In this document: piece after piece, positions 58,006 through 64,000 of the stretch | How positions within the stretch are numbered: position 1 is the stretch's first letter | Layout of the letters: each line of letters starts with the position of its first letter | Source: CAZYSK01 sp964649415 | GTDB taxonomy: Bacteria > Chloroflexota > Anaerolineae > B4-G1 | NCBI GenBank assembly: GCA_964649415.1 | Contig: CAZYSK010000005.1 | Location: 81,477-145,476, forward strand | DNA: 64,000 nt | Direction: 5' to 3' | Position numbers and translations under genes: made by a program | The notes under the pieces: generated by a model | Seen by the model: the letters and a program-made list of their open reading frames with translations, nothing else | Databases searched by the model: none | What the model was told of the DNA's origin: nothing

Positions 58006-58202
58006 CCTTTCTCCTCCTTGCGTTGGACTGCGCGAAGGAGTATGCCCGAGATGGAGGAGTTACGCCAATGTGCTCATGGCCCAGCTTGGCCGAAAACGAG
58101 TGGACCACCTTGGGTGAAAATGCATGGCCCAGTTTGGGCGAAAACAGCTGGCCCGTCTTGGGTGAAAGCCCATGGACCAGTATAGCCCGAAAGATGACAC
58201 TT

Positions 58203-59096
58203 GAGAGAGATTTGATGAACACCAAAGACACAACTGCTCGTGATGCAGCAGTGCAGCGGGTCCGCGCCGTCATCGAAAGCCTGGATCGGGAAGGCGCGAC
58301 CCCGATAGATGCCGGTGACGCGAAAGCCGATTTTCGTACGGTGACGATCACCACCGGAGAAGGTGAAGCGCTTCGAAAATGGGTGCTGAACGAAAACGCC
58401 ACACACACCATCGAAGTTGGCCTTGCTTTCGGGTTCTCTGCGTTGCACATCTGTGAGGGGTTGCTCCTGAATGGAAATCCCGATCCGAGGCACGTAACGC
58501 TCGACCCCTGGCAGTCATCGGGATACGCCAATCGTGGCCTGGAGATCCTCGAAGAGGCCGGAGTCAAGTCTCTCGTGGAGTTCCACGGTGAAAAATCACA
58601 GCTCGCCCTTCCCCAGTTTCTCAAGGAAGGCCGGCAGTTCGATCTTGCCTTTGTTGACGGCAATCACCGTTTTGACGCGGTCTTCCTGGACCTGTATTAC
58701 CTGGGGCACCTGGTGCGCAAGGGAGGGATTATCATCCTCGACGATTACAACCTGCCGGGCATCGAGCGGGCGGCATCGTTCTTCGTGAAGAATCTTGAAT
58801 GGAAGATCGAAGAAACGTCACCGCCAGATGACGAGCATCAGTGGGTCGTCCTTCGCACCTCAGAAGACGAGGACACCCGAGACTTCCGGTACTTTGTGGA
58901 GTTCTGAGCGCGGCTGTTGGGGTCCAGCCCAACGACGCGGGCGCTCGCCGACACCCGGTAACCTCGACACAGCGCGACCGCAATCCGGCTTGACATCCGT
59001 GGGGAGTTGCAATAGAATATGAATACGTAACCACGTTGGCCCAGGCAGCAGGAGCGCTTTGGAGGCAGATATTGCAGGAATAAGGAGCCCGCCCAC
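58203..59096 (+). repeat. Long direct repeat, copy 2 (full length)
   Basis: 894 bp matching 53384-54013 except for the 264 bp (58340-58603) missing in copy 1. It starts 4 bp after the IS21 right end. Confidence 0.9.
58215..58907 (+). CDS. Class I SAM-dependent methyltransferase (Methyltransf_24-like)
   Basis: A 230-residue methyltransferase. SAM motif I is TIEVGLAFGFSALHICEGL, the acidic residue is in HVTLDPWQS, and the C-terminal part has FDLAFVDGNHRFDAVFLDL and GGIIILDDYNLPGIERA. This fold is common in O-methyltransferases, often of sugars or aromatic compounds. Its start is only 15 bp from the IS21 right end, so its native promoter has been displaced; transcription could come from the IS. 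A defective copy lies at 53396. Confidence 0.85.
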   Translation: MNTKDTTARDAAVQRVRAVIESLDREGATPIDAGDAKADFRTVTITTGEGEALRKWVLNENATHTIEVGLAFGFSALHICEGLLLNGNPDPRHVTLDPWQSSGYANRGLEILEEAGVKSLVEFHGEKSQLALPQFLKEGRQFDLAFVDGNHRFDAVFLDLYYLGHLVRKGGIIILDDYNLPGIERAASFFVKNLEWKIEETSPPDDEHQWVVLRTSEDEDTRDFRYFVEF

Positions 59097-59142
59097 CGTT
59101 CAAGCTCACCCTTGAGCAACCGGAGAAATACGGCGGGTTTTC
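58990..59142 (+). promoter_or_regulatory. Dispersed regulatory cassette G before the CRISPR operon
   Basis: TTGACA at 58990-58995, 17 bp, TAGAAT at 59013-59018. The leader CCACGTTGGCCCAGGCAGC is followed by GGAGCGCTTTGGAGG. GCCCGCC at 59087-59093 and GGCGGG at 59132-59137 enclose a smaller TCAAG/CTTGA hairpin, then TTTTC. The first cas gene begins 22 bases later, so this RNA element should control the whole operon. Confidence 0.78.
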
Positions 59143-59163
59143 GCTTCCGGGAGATCATAGCTG

Positions 59164-61209
59164 ATGATCGAGTTCACCATTCTGCTTGACGACTCCGATT
59201 TGTGCTTTGAACCTCTACGTTCTGAGCCCGACCTTGCCTTCATTCTGCCACCTACAGCACGCATTGGACGCCAAGAGGACGTGGTTCACCTGGCACCCAT
59301 ACCAGTGCATTGTTTCTTCAACGCGATCACCTTCGGTCATTGGTTAATGGGGAGGTATGACCTTTCTGAAAATGATGCCTTCACCATCTATACTGCTCAT
59401 GATATGTTCAAGGGGCTTCTGCGTTTAGTCCCCGGCAAGCCTGGTTCTCGGTTTTGGCCCCATAGCAGAAGCGAGTTCTTCTCACATGTGAAAGGCTCCT
59501 TACGCAGTACTGGGGTTTTCGAAGATTTCAGCACAAGTTTCCAGGTAACCCAGGACCATCATTCTATGAAATGGCGTGAAGCAAAGCTTCACGAGGAATT
59601 GGTCGACTCCGAAAAGCGCGTTAGACTGGTCGGCCTCACCGTACGCCTGCAACCTACGCTCTCCAACGCAGCCAGTATCGCCTACGTCAAGCGGCTGTTC
59701 GTGGATGCCTATGTGGAAGCCCTGCGTGCCGAGTTCCCCAACGTGTTTGCTCGCTTTGACGCCGTCTCCTACCAGTACGAGTTCGTCGACCCGGCGATGT
59801 TGACCGGGGACACAGACAAGGACATCGCAGCTCTGTGCCGTCGAAGTGAAGTCAGACTAGTGGATAATGGACGGCAATTGCTCATCCGATCCTTCATAGG
59901 TGCGACTGGGCATTCCTGGCCTCCTGACGCAAGAACGACAGTGCGCTTGCCCTTCTGGCTGCTTCTCACGCTGCGCGAAGACCCCACGTCGATCTTGTTC
60001 CCGGTACCCGTTCGCTACGATGACCCGACAGGCAACCAGGATTTCTTCAATCGAGTTCGGGAGGGATTTCAAGGGCGGGTGCGTGCCCTGCTGGAAGATG
60101 TACCGGTCAGCAACTCCAGGCGGGACAACTGGCTGAGACGAATAGACGAGATTGTAGACCACATTGACGACACATTTCACCTTACCCACACCCGCAAGTT
60201 CGACCAGGCCGTCGAAGCGCGCGATACGAACAAGAAAGTAGCGACGGAAGAATGCGCCCTCTGTGGCTCTCTCATCCCGCCGGAGTTCGCTTGCTCACCG
60301 ACTAGCGACCTTGGCTGGTCCCCCGACAAATACACTGATTGGCACATCGGCGACGCTGACCAGGCTTGCTTGCTGTGCGCCATCTCCAACTTCAAGATCC
60401 CGCCGGTTTTGAAACCCGCAAAGCAGCTAGTTTTTCAGCGTAAGCTGGTTTACTGCGCTACCAGTACGCCGGGGGCAGTAGGTGCTAGTGCGCAAGGGGC
60501 GGATCTTCCTTTCGTCGATGTTAGCCTGACGCCAAAACTCGACATCACTTCGTTGGAGTCACTGATCACCCTCAACGTGATTGCAGCGCTCTACTTGCAC
60601 AATACCCTGCGACAGGCCGTGTACCACCGAGATGGGGAACGTGATCTTTGGTTGCAAAGCAATTTCGACACCGACCCGTTCACTTTCATTGGAGAGATTG
60701 CCGTGGCACGCAGCAAGTCTCACATGACCGACTTCTTGGCTCAGTTGCACAAGAGCTTGAGCCGGAAGATAAGACTGCTAGATCCTCTACAACCGATGCA
60801 GATCGAGGTGCCCTTTCACGCGCTCGCTTGTGTGTGGGGCACGTCTAAGGGACGTCATTTCGAACTCAAATACAAACCGCTGATCGTCAGCAACGAGACG
60901 GCATCACTGCCCATCATCTGGGAAGGATATCATTTCCTTGACGACGCAACGCTCAAGGCTATCCACCAGTTCGAAGCTTTTGTCAGAAGCTTTGGCTCGC
61001 GCGAGGTGACCCATCGGATGAAGCTAACCGCCCTGAGTGAGAGCCCGCAGGAATTCGTAGCGACGATGATAGAGCGGGGCGGCTACGGATATGCAACGAT
61101 CCTGAAACGACTCCAGCAATTGGCCAAGGAAGAAGAACCCTTGGAGTATCTTCTGCATATGCGCCACTTACTGCGACAAACACCGCTTGTATACGAACTA
61201 TGGGGGTGA
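59164..61209 (+). CDS. CRISPR effector large subunit, HD-containing Cas10-like (probable type IV-C)
   Basis: A 681-residue protein, first gene of a coupled cas operon. The N-terminal region has an HD-nuclease-like signature: upstream histidines (His49, His59) and HD in IYTAHDMFKGLLRL at 79-80. A zinc-finger-like CxxC pair is at Cys364/Cys367 (ECALCGS) and Cys402/Cys405 (QACLLCA), where Cas10 and Cas8 proteins often carry one. No GGDD cyclase motif is found, so it is not a canonical type III Cas10. With a separate small subunit and single Cas7 and Cas5, this fits the Cas10-like large subunit of subtype IV-C. Cas10d of type I-D is the alternative. Confidence 0.65.
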   Translation: MIEFTILLDDSDLCFEPLRSEPDLAFILPPTARIGRQEDVVHLAPIPVHCFFNAITFGHWLMGRYDLSENDAFTIYTAHDMFKGLLRLVPGKPGSRFWPHSRSEFFSHVKGSLRSTGVFEDFSTSFQVTQDHHSMKWREAKLHEELVDSEKRVRLVGLTVRLQPTLSNAASIAYVKRLFVDAYVEALRAEFPNVFARFDAVSYQYEFVDPAMLTGDTDKDIAALCRRSEVRLVDNGRQLLIRSFIGATGHSWPPDARTTVRLPFWLLLTLREDPTSILFPVPVRYDDPTGNQDFFNRVREGFQGRVRALLEDVPVSNSRRDNWLRRIDEIVDHIDDTFHLTHTRKFDQAVEARDTNKKVATEECALCGSLIPPEFACSPTSDLGWSPDKYTDWHIGDADQACLLCAISNFKIPPVLKPAKQLVFQRKLVYCATSTPGAVGASAQGADLPFVDVSLTPKLDITSLESLITLNVIAALYLHNTLRQAVYHRDGERDLWLQSNFDTDPFTFIGEIAVARSKSHMTDFLAQLHKSLSRKIRLLDPLQPMQIEVPFHALACVWGTSKGRHFELKYKPLIVSNETASLPIIWEGYHFLDDATLKAIHQFEAFVRSFGSREVTHRMKLTALSESPQEFVATMIERGGYGYATILKRLQQLAKEEEPLEYLLHMRHLLRQTPLVYELWG

Positions 61210-61212
61210 ACA

Positions 61213-61560
61213 ATGACCGACGACGCTTTTGAAGCATTGTGGTTTCTGTACAGGGCCTCGCGCCGCACCTTAAGTCAGATGGCGAGAAAGGCTAGTACAC
61301 GGACTTCCACGCTGACCTATTTCCATCGGGCTGTTCGCGGCGCGCTCAACCGCGCCAACGATGTCGACAGTTTTCTCAAGGCCATCGAACAGGCGACCGA
61401 CCTCGACTTCACTCGGAACTACGAGGATCCGCTGCCCTCGCGGCAGGCGATGGTAGAAATGTTCCACGAATTGCAGCGTCACGGCACACTGGCCTTTATG
61501 CCCCGGCTGGTCGAGCGCGCTATGGAACGCAAGGCACAATTTGAGGGAGGGGACGAATGA
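61213..61560 (+). CDS. CRISPR effector small subunit (Cas11-like)
   Basis: A 115-residue, mainly helical, basic protein (LWFLYRASRRTLSQMARKAS near the start). Its size and position between the large subunit and Cas7 are those of a Cas11 small subunit, which lines the belly of the effector complex and contacts the target strand. It starts 3 bp after the large-subunit stop, and its stop overlaps the Cas7 start in ATGA. Assignment is mainly by context. Confidence 0.6.
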   Translation: MTDDAFEALWFLYRASRRTLSQMARKASTRTSTLTYFHRAVRGALNRANDVDSFLKAIEQATDLDFTRNYEDPLPSRQAMVEMFHELQRHGTLAFMPRLVERAMERKAQFEGGDE

Positions 61561-62525
61561 GCACAGACAATCATTACCTAATCGCGGCATATGGCATGGG
61601 TGAGAACCTCGCACCGCTGGTGCATTCCGAGGAACGCCTGGGAAACAAGATGTTCTTCCGACGCCTGAGTATAAAGTCGGGTGACGAGGTGATCTCGACA
61701 CCAGCCCTGTCCGGCAATAGCTTCCGAGGTGCCTGGCGGGATCAGTTGGCGCTGTATCTGGTGGAAACACTGGGCATCCACAGCCTCTCGGATCTCACTT
61801 TCGTGACCTTTTTCAGCGGCGGCACACTGACCAAGGGTGACACCGACCTGGCCCAGAGTCTGTATGACACGTTCCCTGGCTTGCGCTTATTCGGCTTCTC
61901 GATGGGTGGTCGTATGTACCCTTCGCGCTTCGGCGTGGATTTTGCGGTGCCCTTGACAAAGGAGACACGGGCCTACGCCGAAGCTGCCTATCCTGAACAG
62001 GCGGGCGACCTGCCCCCGGTCACCGTCGAGGCGGGGCAGATCACAGGAATGACGATGATGACCCGCAAGCAGGATGAGGAGAAAGCTGCCTTAGTCGATC
62101 TGAACATTGAGGCGGCTGAGGAAGAGACATCCCCAACCCAGATGATCTTCAACGTCGAGTACGTAGCGCCCAACACAACGTTCGTGCACGGCTTCCGGGG
62201 CGTCTACCCTATGTCAGCGCTGGAGTTCGGCGCGCTGCTCAAGGTGCTGGAGCTTTCGTCGAACCGCAGCCATGGAGGGCAAGGAAGCCGAGGCTTCGGA
62301 CGGATGAACTGGCACTATACGATCACGTGGAAGACATCACTCGACGATAAGAACCCGTCAACTGGAAAGGTGCGTCTGGGACAGAACCTCGAATTCGAAG
62401 GACCGCTGAAAGAGCTCAAAGAACGCTACGAGGGCTACGTCAGCACCTTACCTGAGGTTATTCGGAACAACGATAATCTCGCGCCGGTCATCCAGGTGGC
62501 CGATTCAGACGATGAGGACGAATGA
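61557..62525 (+). CDS. csf2: Cas7-family RAMP protein, Csf2-like
   Basis: A 322-residue RAMP protein likely to form the crRNA-binding backbone of the effector. It has the Cas7 pattern STPALSGNSFRGAWRDQLA, in which the fold's first helix meets a Gly/Arg-rich turn. The glycine-rich loop HGGQGSRGFGRMNW follows in the C-terminal part. Only one Cas7-type gene is present, which argues against type III (Csm3/Csm5 or Cmr sets). Coupled by ATGA overlaps to the genes on both sides. The acidic tail DSDDEDE is unusual. Confidence 0.7.
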   Translation: MSTDNHYLIAAYGMGENLAPLVHSEERLGNKMFFRRLSIKSGDEVISTPALSGNSFRGAWRDQLALYLVETLGIHSLSDLTFVTFFSGGTLTKGDTDLAQSLYDTFPGLRLFGFSMGGRMYPSRFGVDFAVPLTKETRAYAEAAYPEQAGDLPPVTVEAGQITGMTMMTRKQDEEKAALVDLNIEAAEEETSPTQMIFNVEYVAPNTTFVHGFRGVYPMSALEFGALLKVLELSSNRSHGGQGSRGFGRMNWHYTITWKTSLDDKNPSTGKVRLGQNLEFEGPLKELKERYEGYVSTLPEVIRNNDNLAPVIQVADSDDEDE

Positions 62526-63436
62526 ACTACGCAATAACTCTTCACTTCCTGACGCCCTACCTATGCTCCATCACGCGCGATCAGGACTTCGTCCACTCGC
62601 CGCTGCCGCTTGACGGGGCGTTGGCCCACGCCGCTTACTGGCGGGCGCTGGTTGCCGGAAACATCGACGACTCTCCCACTGGCGGGAAGGCCGATCCAGA
62701 CGTCATGGCAAACCACGTCGCGCCAGTGCTGAACCAGGCTCTGGAGCGCGTCGTGCTGGGCGACAAAGAGCTGTTGAACGACGCCTCGATCGACGAATGG
62801 GTCTATGCTGTCTCTTCAGGGTTCCCGGTGGTCGATGGCCAGACCTTCATCAAGCGGGGCGCTGGCTGGCTTTGCCCCGACGACGGCTCGGGTGAGCCAT
62901 TGAGGCCCGACCGCGAGGTGCAACCCATCCGCAAGCGCGTGGATATCACCCGCCAATCATCTCTCAAGATCAGGCGGGTCGGCAAGAAGGGTAAACCGCT
63001 CGCCAGTGAGCCGGAGACAGGCAAAGGAGCCCTCAAGGCCATCGACAATCGCCTGGTCACCTGGCAGGTGTACGAATACGTCTGGCTAGCGGCAGTCAGA
63101 GACAAGTCGCTGCTGTGTGAGCTCTTGGACGTATTGAGGTTTCAAAGGGGTTTGGGAAAGAAGCGCACGGCAGGGTTTGGCAAACTGGTCGACTACGAGG
63201 TCAAACCTGTAAACACGTTGAGACTTGGCCTACCGGTCGAAAGGAGGCTGTTTGTCAACTGGGACGGCGACTTGGTGCTCCTGCGGCCGTTGCCCTACGA
63301 TGCCGTGATGTTGGCCCCTCGCCAGGTGGTGATGACAAATCTGGTCGTCGAGTCGGGCTGTGGCTATCATCCTCCCTACTGGAGCGATCGGCGGGTGGTA
63401 GTCCGTGAGGGGACGATCTTTCGATTCCTGAGCTGA
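62522..63436 (+). CDS. csf3: Cas5-family RAMP protein, Csf3-like
   Basis: A 304-residue RAMP protein, probably the Cas5 subunit that caps the crRNA 5' end. A glycine-rich RAMP loop is visible in LRFQRGLGKKRTAGFGKLVD, and the N-terminus ITLHFLTPYLC is a typical ferredoxin-like first strand. Basic middle segments (REVQPIRKRVDITRQSSLKI) could contact RNA. ATGA overlap with Csf2 upstream and TGATG overlap with the Cas6-like gene downstream. Confidence 0.65.
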   Translation: MNYAITLHFLTPYLCSITRDQDFVHSPLPLDGALAHAAYWRALVAGNIDDSPTGGKADPDVMANHVAPVLNQALERVVLGDKELLNDASIDEWVYAVSSGFPVVDGQTFIKRGAGWLCPDDGSGEPLRPDREVQPIRKRVDITRQSSLKIRRVGKKGKPLASEPETGKGALKAIDNRLVTWQVYEYVWLAAVRDKSLLCELLDVLRFQRGLGKKRTAGFGKLVDYEVKPVNTLRLGLPVERRLFVNWDGDLVLLRPLPYDAVMLAPRQVVMTNLVVESGCGYHPPYWSDRRVVVREGTIFRFLS

Positions 63437-63990
63437 TGTTGGATCGACTACGGATCGCCCGCTATCGCTTTGTGCTAGAGGCCATCGAGCCGATGACCCT
63501 CCCCCCTTACAGGGGATCGACACTGCGAGGGGGATTCGGCCACGCCCTCAAGCGCATAGCATGTCGCAATCCAGGTGAGCAGTGCAAGACATGTCGAGCC
63601 TACGAGCACTGCGCCTACGGCTACGTCTTCGAGACACGCCCCCCGTCCGATGCCGAGGTGCTTCGCACACACCAGGCAATACCGCGCCCCTTCGTCTTCG
63701 AGGCGCAGCGGGAGGATAAGGCCAGGTATCTACCAGGTGAGGAGGTGCCTTTCGGACTGGTCTTGGTCGGGCAAGGCATTGAGCATCTCCCCCATTTCAT
63801 CTTGGCTTTCAAGACCCTCGGCGAGGAGGGGTTGGGACGCGGGAGGGGTCGGTTTCGTCTCAAGGGGGTGTGGGCTTGCGATCCCCTGGGACCTTGGGAA
63901 ACTCTGATCTACGATGGGGCCAGTGATGCACTGCGAAACGGCGATATGGAATGTGTCAATGATTTTGAGACAACTCAAGCTGGGATTTAG
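63436..63990 (+). CDS. cas6: Cas6-like crRNA-processing endoribonuclease, N-terminal part
   Basis: The frame encodes 184 residues resembling the N-terminal RAMP fold of Cas6: RIARYRFVLEAIEPMTLPPY, RGSTLRGGFGHALKRIAC and the cysteine cluster CKTCRAYEHCAYGYVFE, followed by GEEVPFGLVLVG. Cas6 proteins are usually 220-300 residues. The frame stops at 63990. From about 63945, the next frame reads VSMILRQLKLGFREEK, which looks like the start of the C-terminal half (LKxxFRE) and is open to the window end. A frameshift near 63940-63955 is likely. Coupled to Csf3 by TGATG. Confidence 0.68.
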   Translation: MLDRLRIARYRFVLEAIEPMTLPPYRGSTLRGGFGHALKRIACRNPGEQCKTCRAYEHCAYGYVFETRPPSDAEVLRTHQAIPRPFVFEAQREDKARYLPGEEVPFGLVLVGQGIEHLPHFILAFKTLGEEGLGRGRGRFRLKGVWACDPLGPWETLIYDGASDALRNGDMECVNDFETTQAGI

Positions 63991-64000
63991 GGAAGAAAAG

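Larger units (their letters stand above)
55487..58199 (-). mobile_element. IS21-family insertion sequence
   Basis: A 2.7-kb element with istA and istB on the minus strand. Likely termini are TGTCAAGAGCCGG at 55487 and TGACA ending at 58199 (complement TGTCATCTTTCGG), imperfect inverted ends starting TGTCA. Both ends carry multiple internal repeats: at the left ATGTTCACCRARAA-type units at about 25-bp spacing (55516-55585), at the right TTGGGYGAAAA-type units (58085-58170). These are typical IS21 transposase-binding arrays. No target duplication is seen. Confidence 0.8.

Noticed and set aside
57115..58185. A 356-codon plus-strand frame opposite istA
   Set aside because: Antisense to an intact transposase and made partly of IS end repeats.
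55477..58207. A target-site duplication flanking IS21
   Set aside because: The 4-8 bases on each side (GGCTAT and CTTGAG) do not match.
58023..58214. An N-terminal extension of the methyltransferase at 58215
   Set aside because: The extension is encoded by IS21 end repeats (periodic Trp-rich peptide). The duplicate at 53396 begins at the equivalent ATG.
59164..61209. A canonical type III Cas10 with cyclic-oligoadenylate synthase activity
   Set aside because: No GGDD or similar motif is present, and no Csm/Cmr companion set or CARF effector gene is seen.

Overview
The window is high-GC bacterial DNA that most resembles a Chloroflexota genome, probably class Anaerolineae. This is an inference from several signs: three 'YLPxVxR' motifs at or near the C-termini of large secreted proteins, a bacterial stay-green (SGR) homolog of the kind known from Anaerolineae, a MalT-like LuxR regulator, lipoproteins and an LPxTG protein, and many palindromic intergenic repeats. 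No rRNA is present. One tRNA-Met(CAT) lies at 27973-28044.

Layout. 1-4.6 kb: 5' part of gyrA (minus), an MFS transporter and an FAD-dependent dehydrogenase. 5.0-10.6 kb: a giant secreted multidomain protein. 10.7-15.1 kb: phosphoesterase, photolyase, GNAT, LysE exporter and DegV. 15.2-20.3 kb: a compact run with a DUF1475-like membrane protein, a RudS/TudS-type tRNA desulfidase-like protein, an SGR Mg-dechelatase homolog, UV endonuclease UvsE, a Rieske oxygenase and an MFS transporter. It reads as a UV, photodamage and possibly chlorophyll-breakdown neighbourhood. 20.5-27.9 kb: DUF4397 LPxTG protein, ABC permease/ATPase pair and a secreted clostripain-like protease. 28-33.8 kb: tRNA-Met, Nudix, then an amidohydrolase/GPH symporter/Gfo-Idh-MocA/sugar isomerase operon.

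From about 33.9 kb the window becomes accessory. It has a single-chain BsuBI/PstI-type methylase-endonuclease, then mostly single genes with their own promoters (PNPOx-like, Nudix, unknown, CAT-like, M3 peptidase, META lipoprotein, APH-like kinase), a LuxR/MalT regulator, and a cluster mixing methyltransferases with ATC-hydrolase-like proteins around a 4 x 116-bp tandem repeat. 52.8-59.1 kb is a rearranged zone. It holds a PLP-decarboxylase pseudogene, a methyltransferase copy with an exact 264-bp in-frame deletion, a possible integron-like cassette, an IS21-family element and a second, intact copy of the methyltransferase.

59.2-64 kb holds a translationally coupled CRISPR-Cas effector operon: an HD/zinc-finger Cas10-like large subunit without a GGDD motif, a small subunit, one Cas7, one Cas5 and a Cas6-like protein. 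It best fits the rare subtype IV-C. No CRISPR array or adaptation gene is in the window. A dispersed regulatory cassette recurs through the window: a promoter with TTGACR, exactly 17 bp and a TANAAT-like box, a conserved leader with a GCGCYTTGGAGG-like core, and a GCCCGCC/GGCGGGC terminator. One copy sits directly in front of the CRISPR operon.
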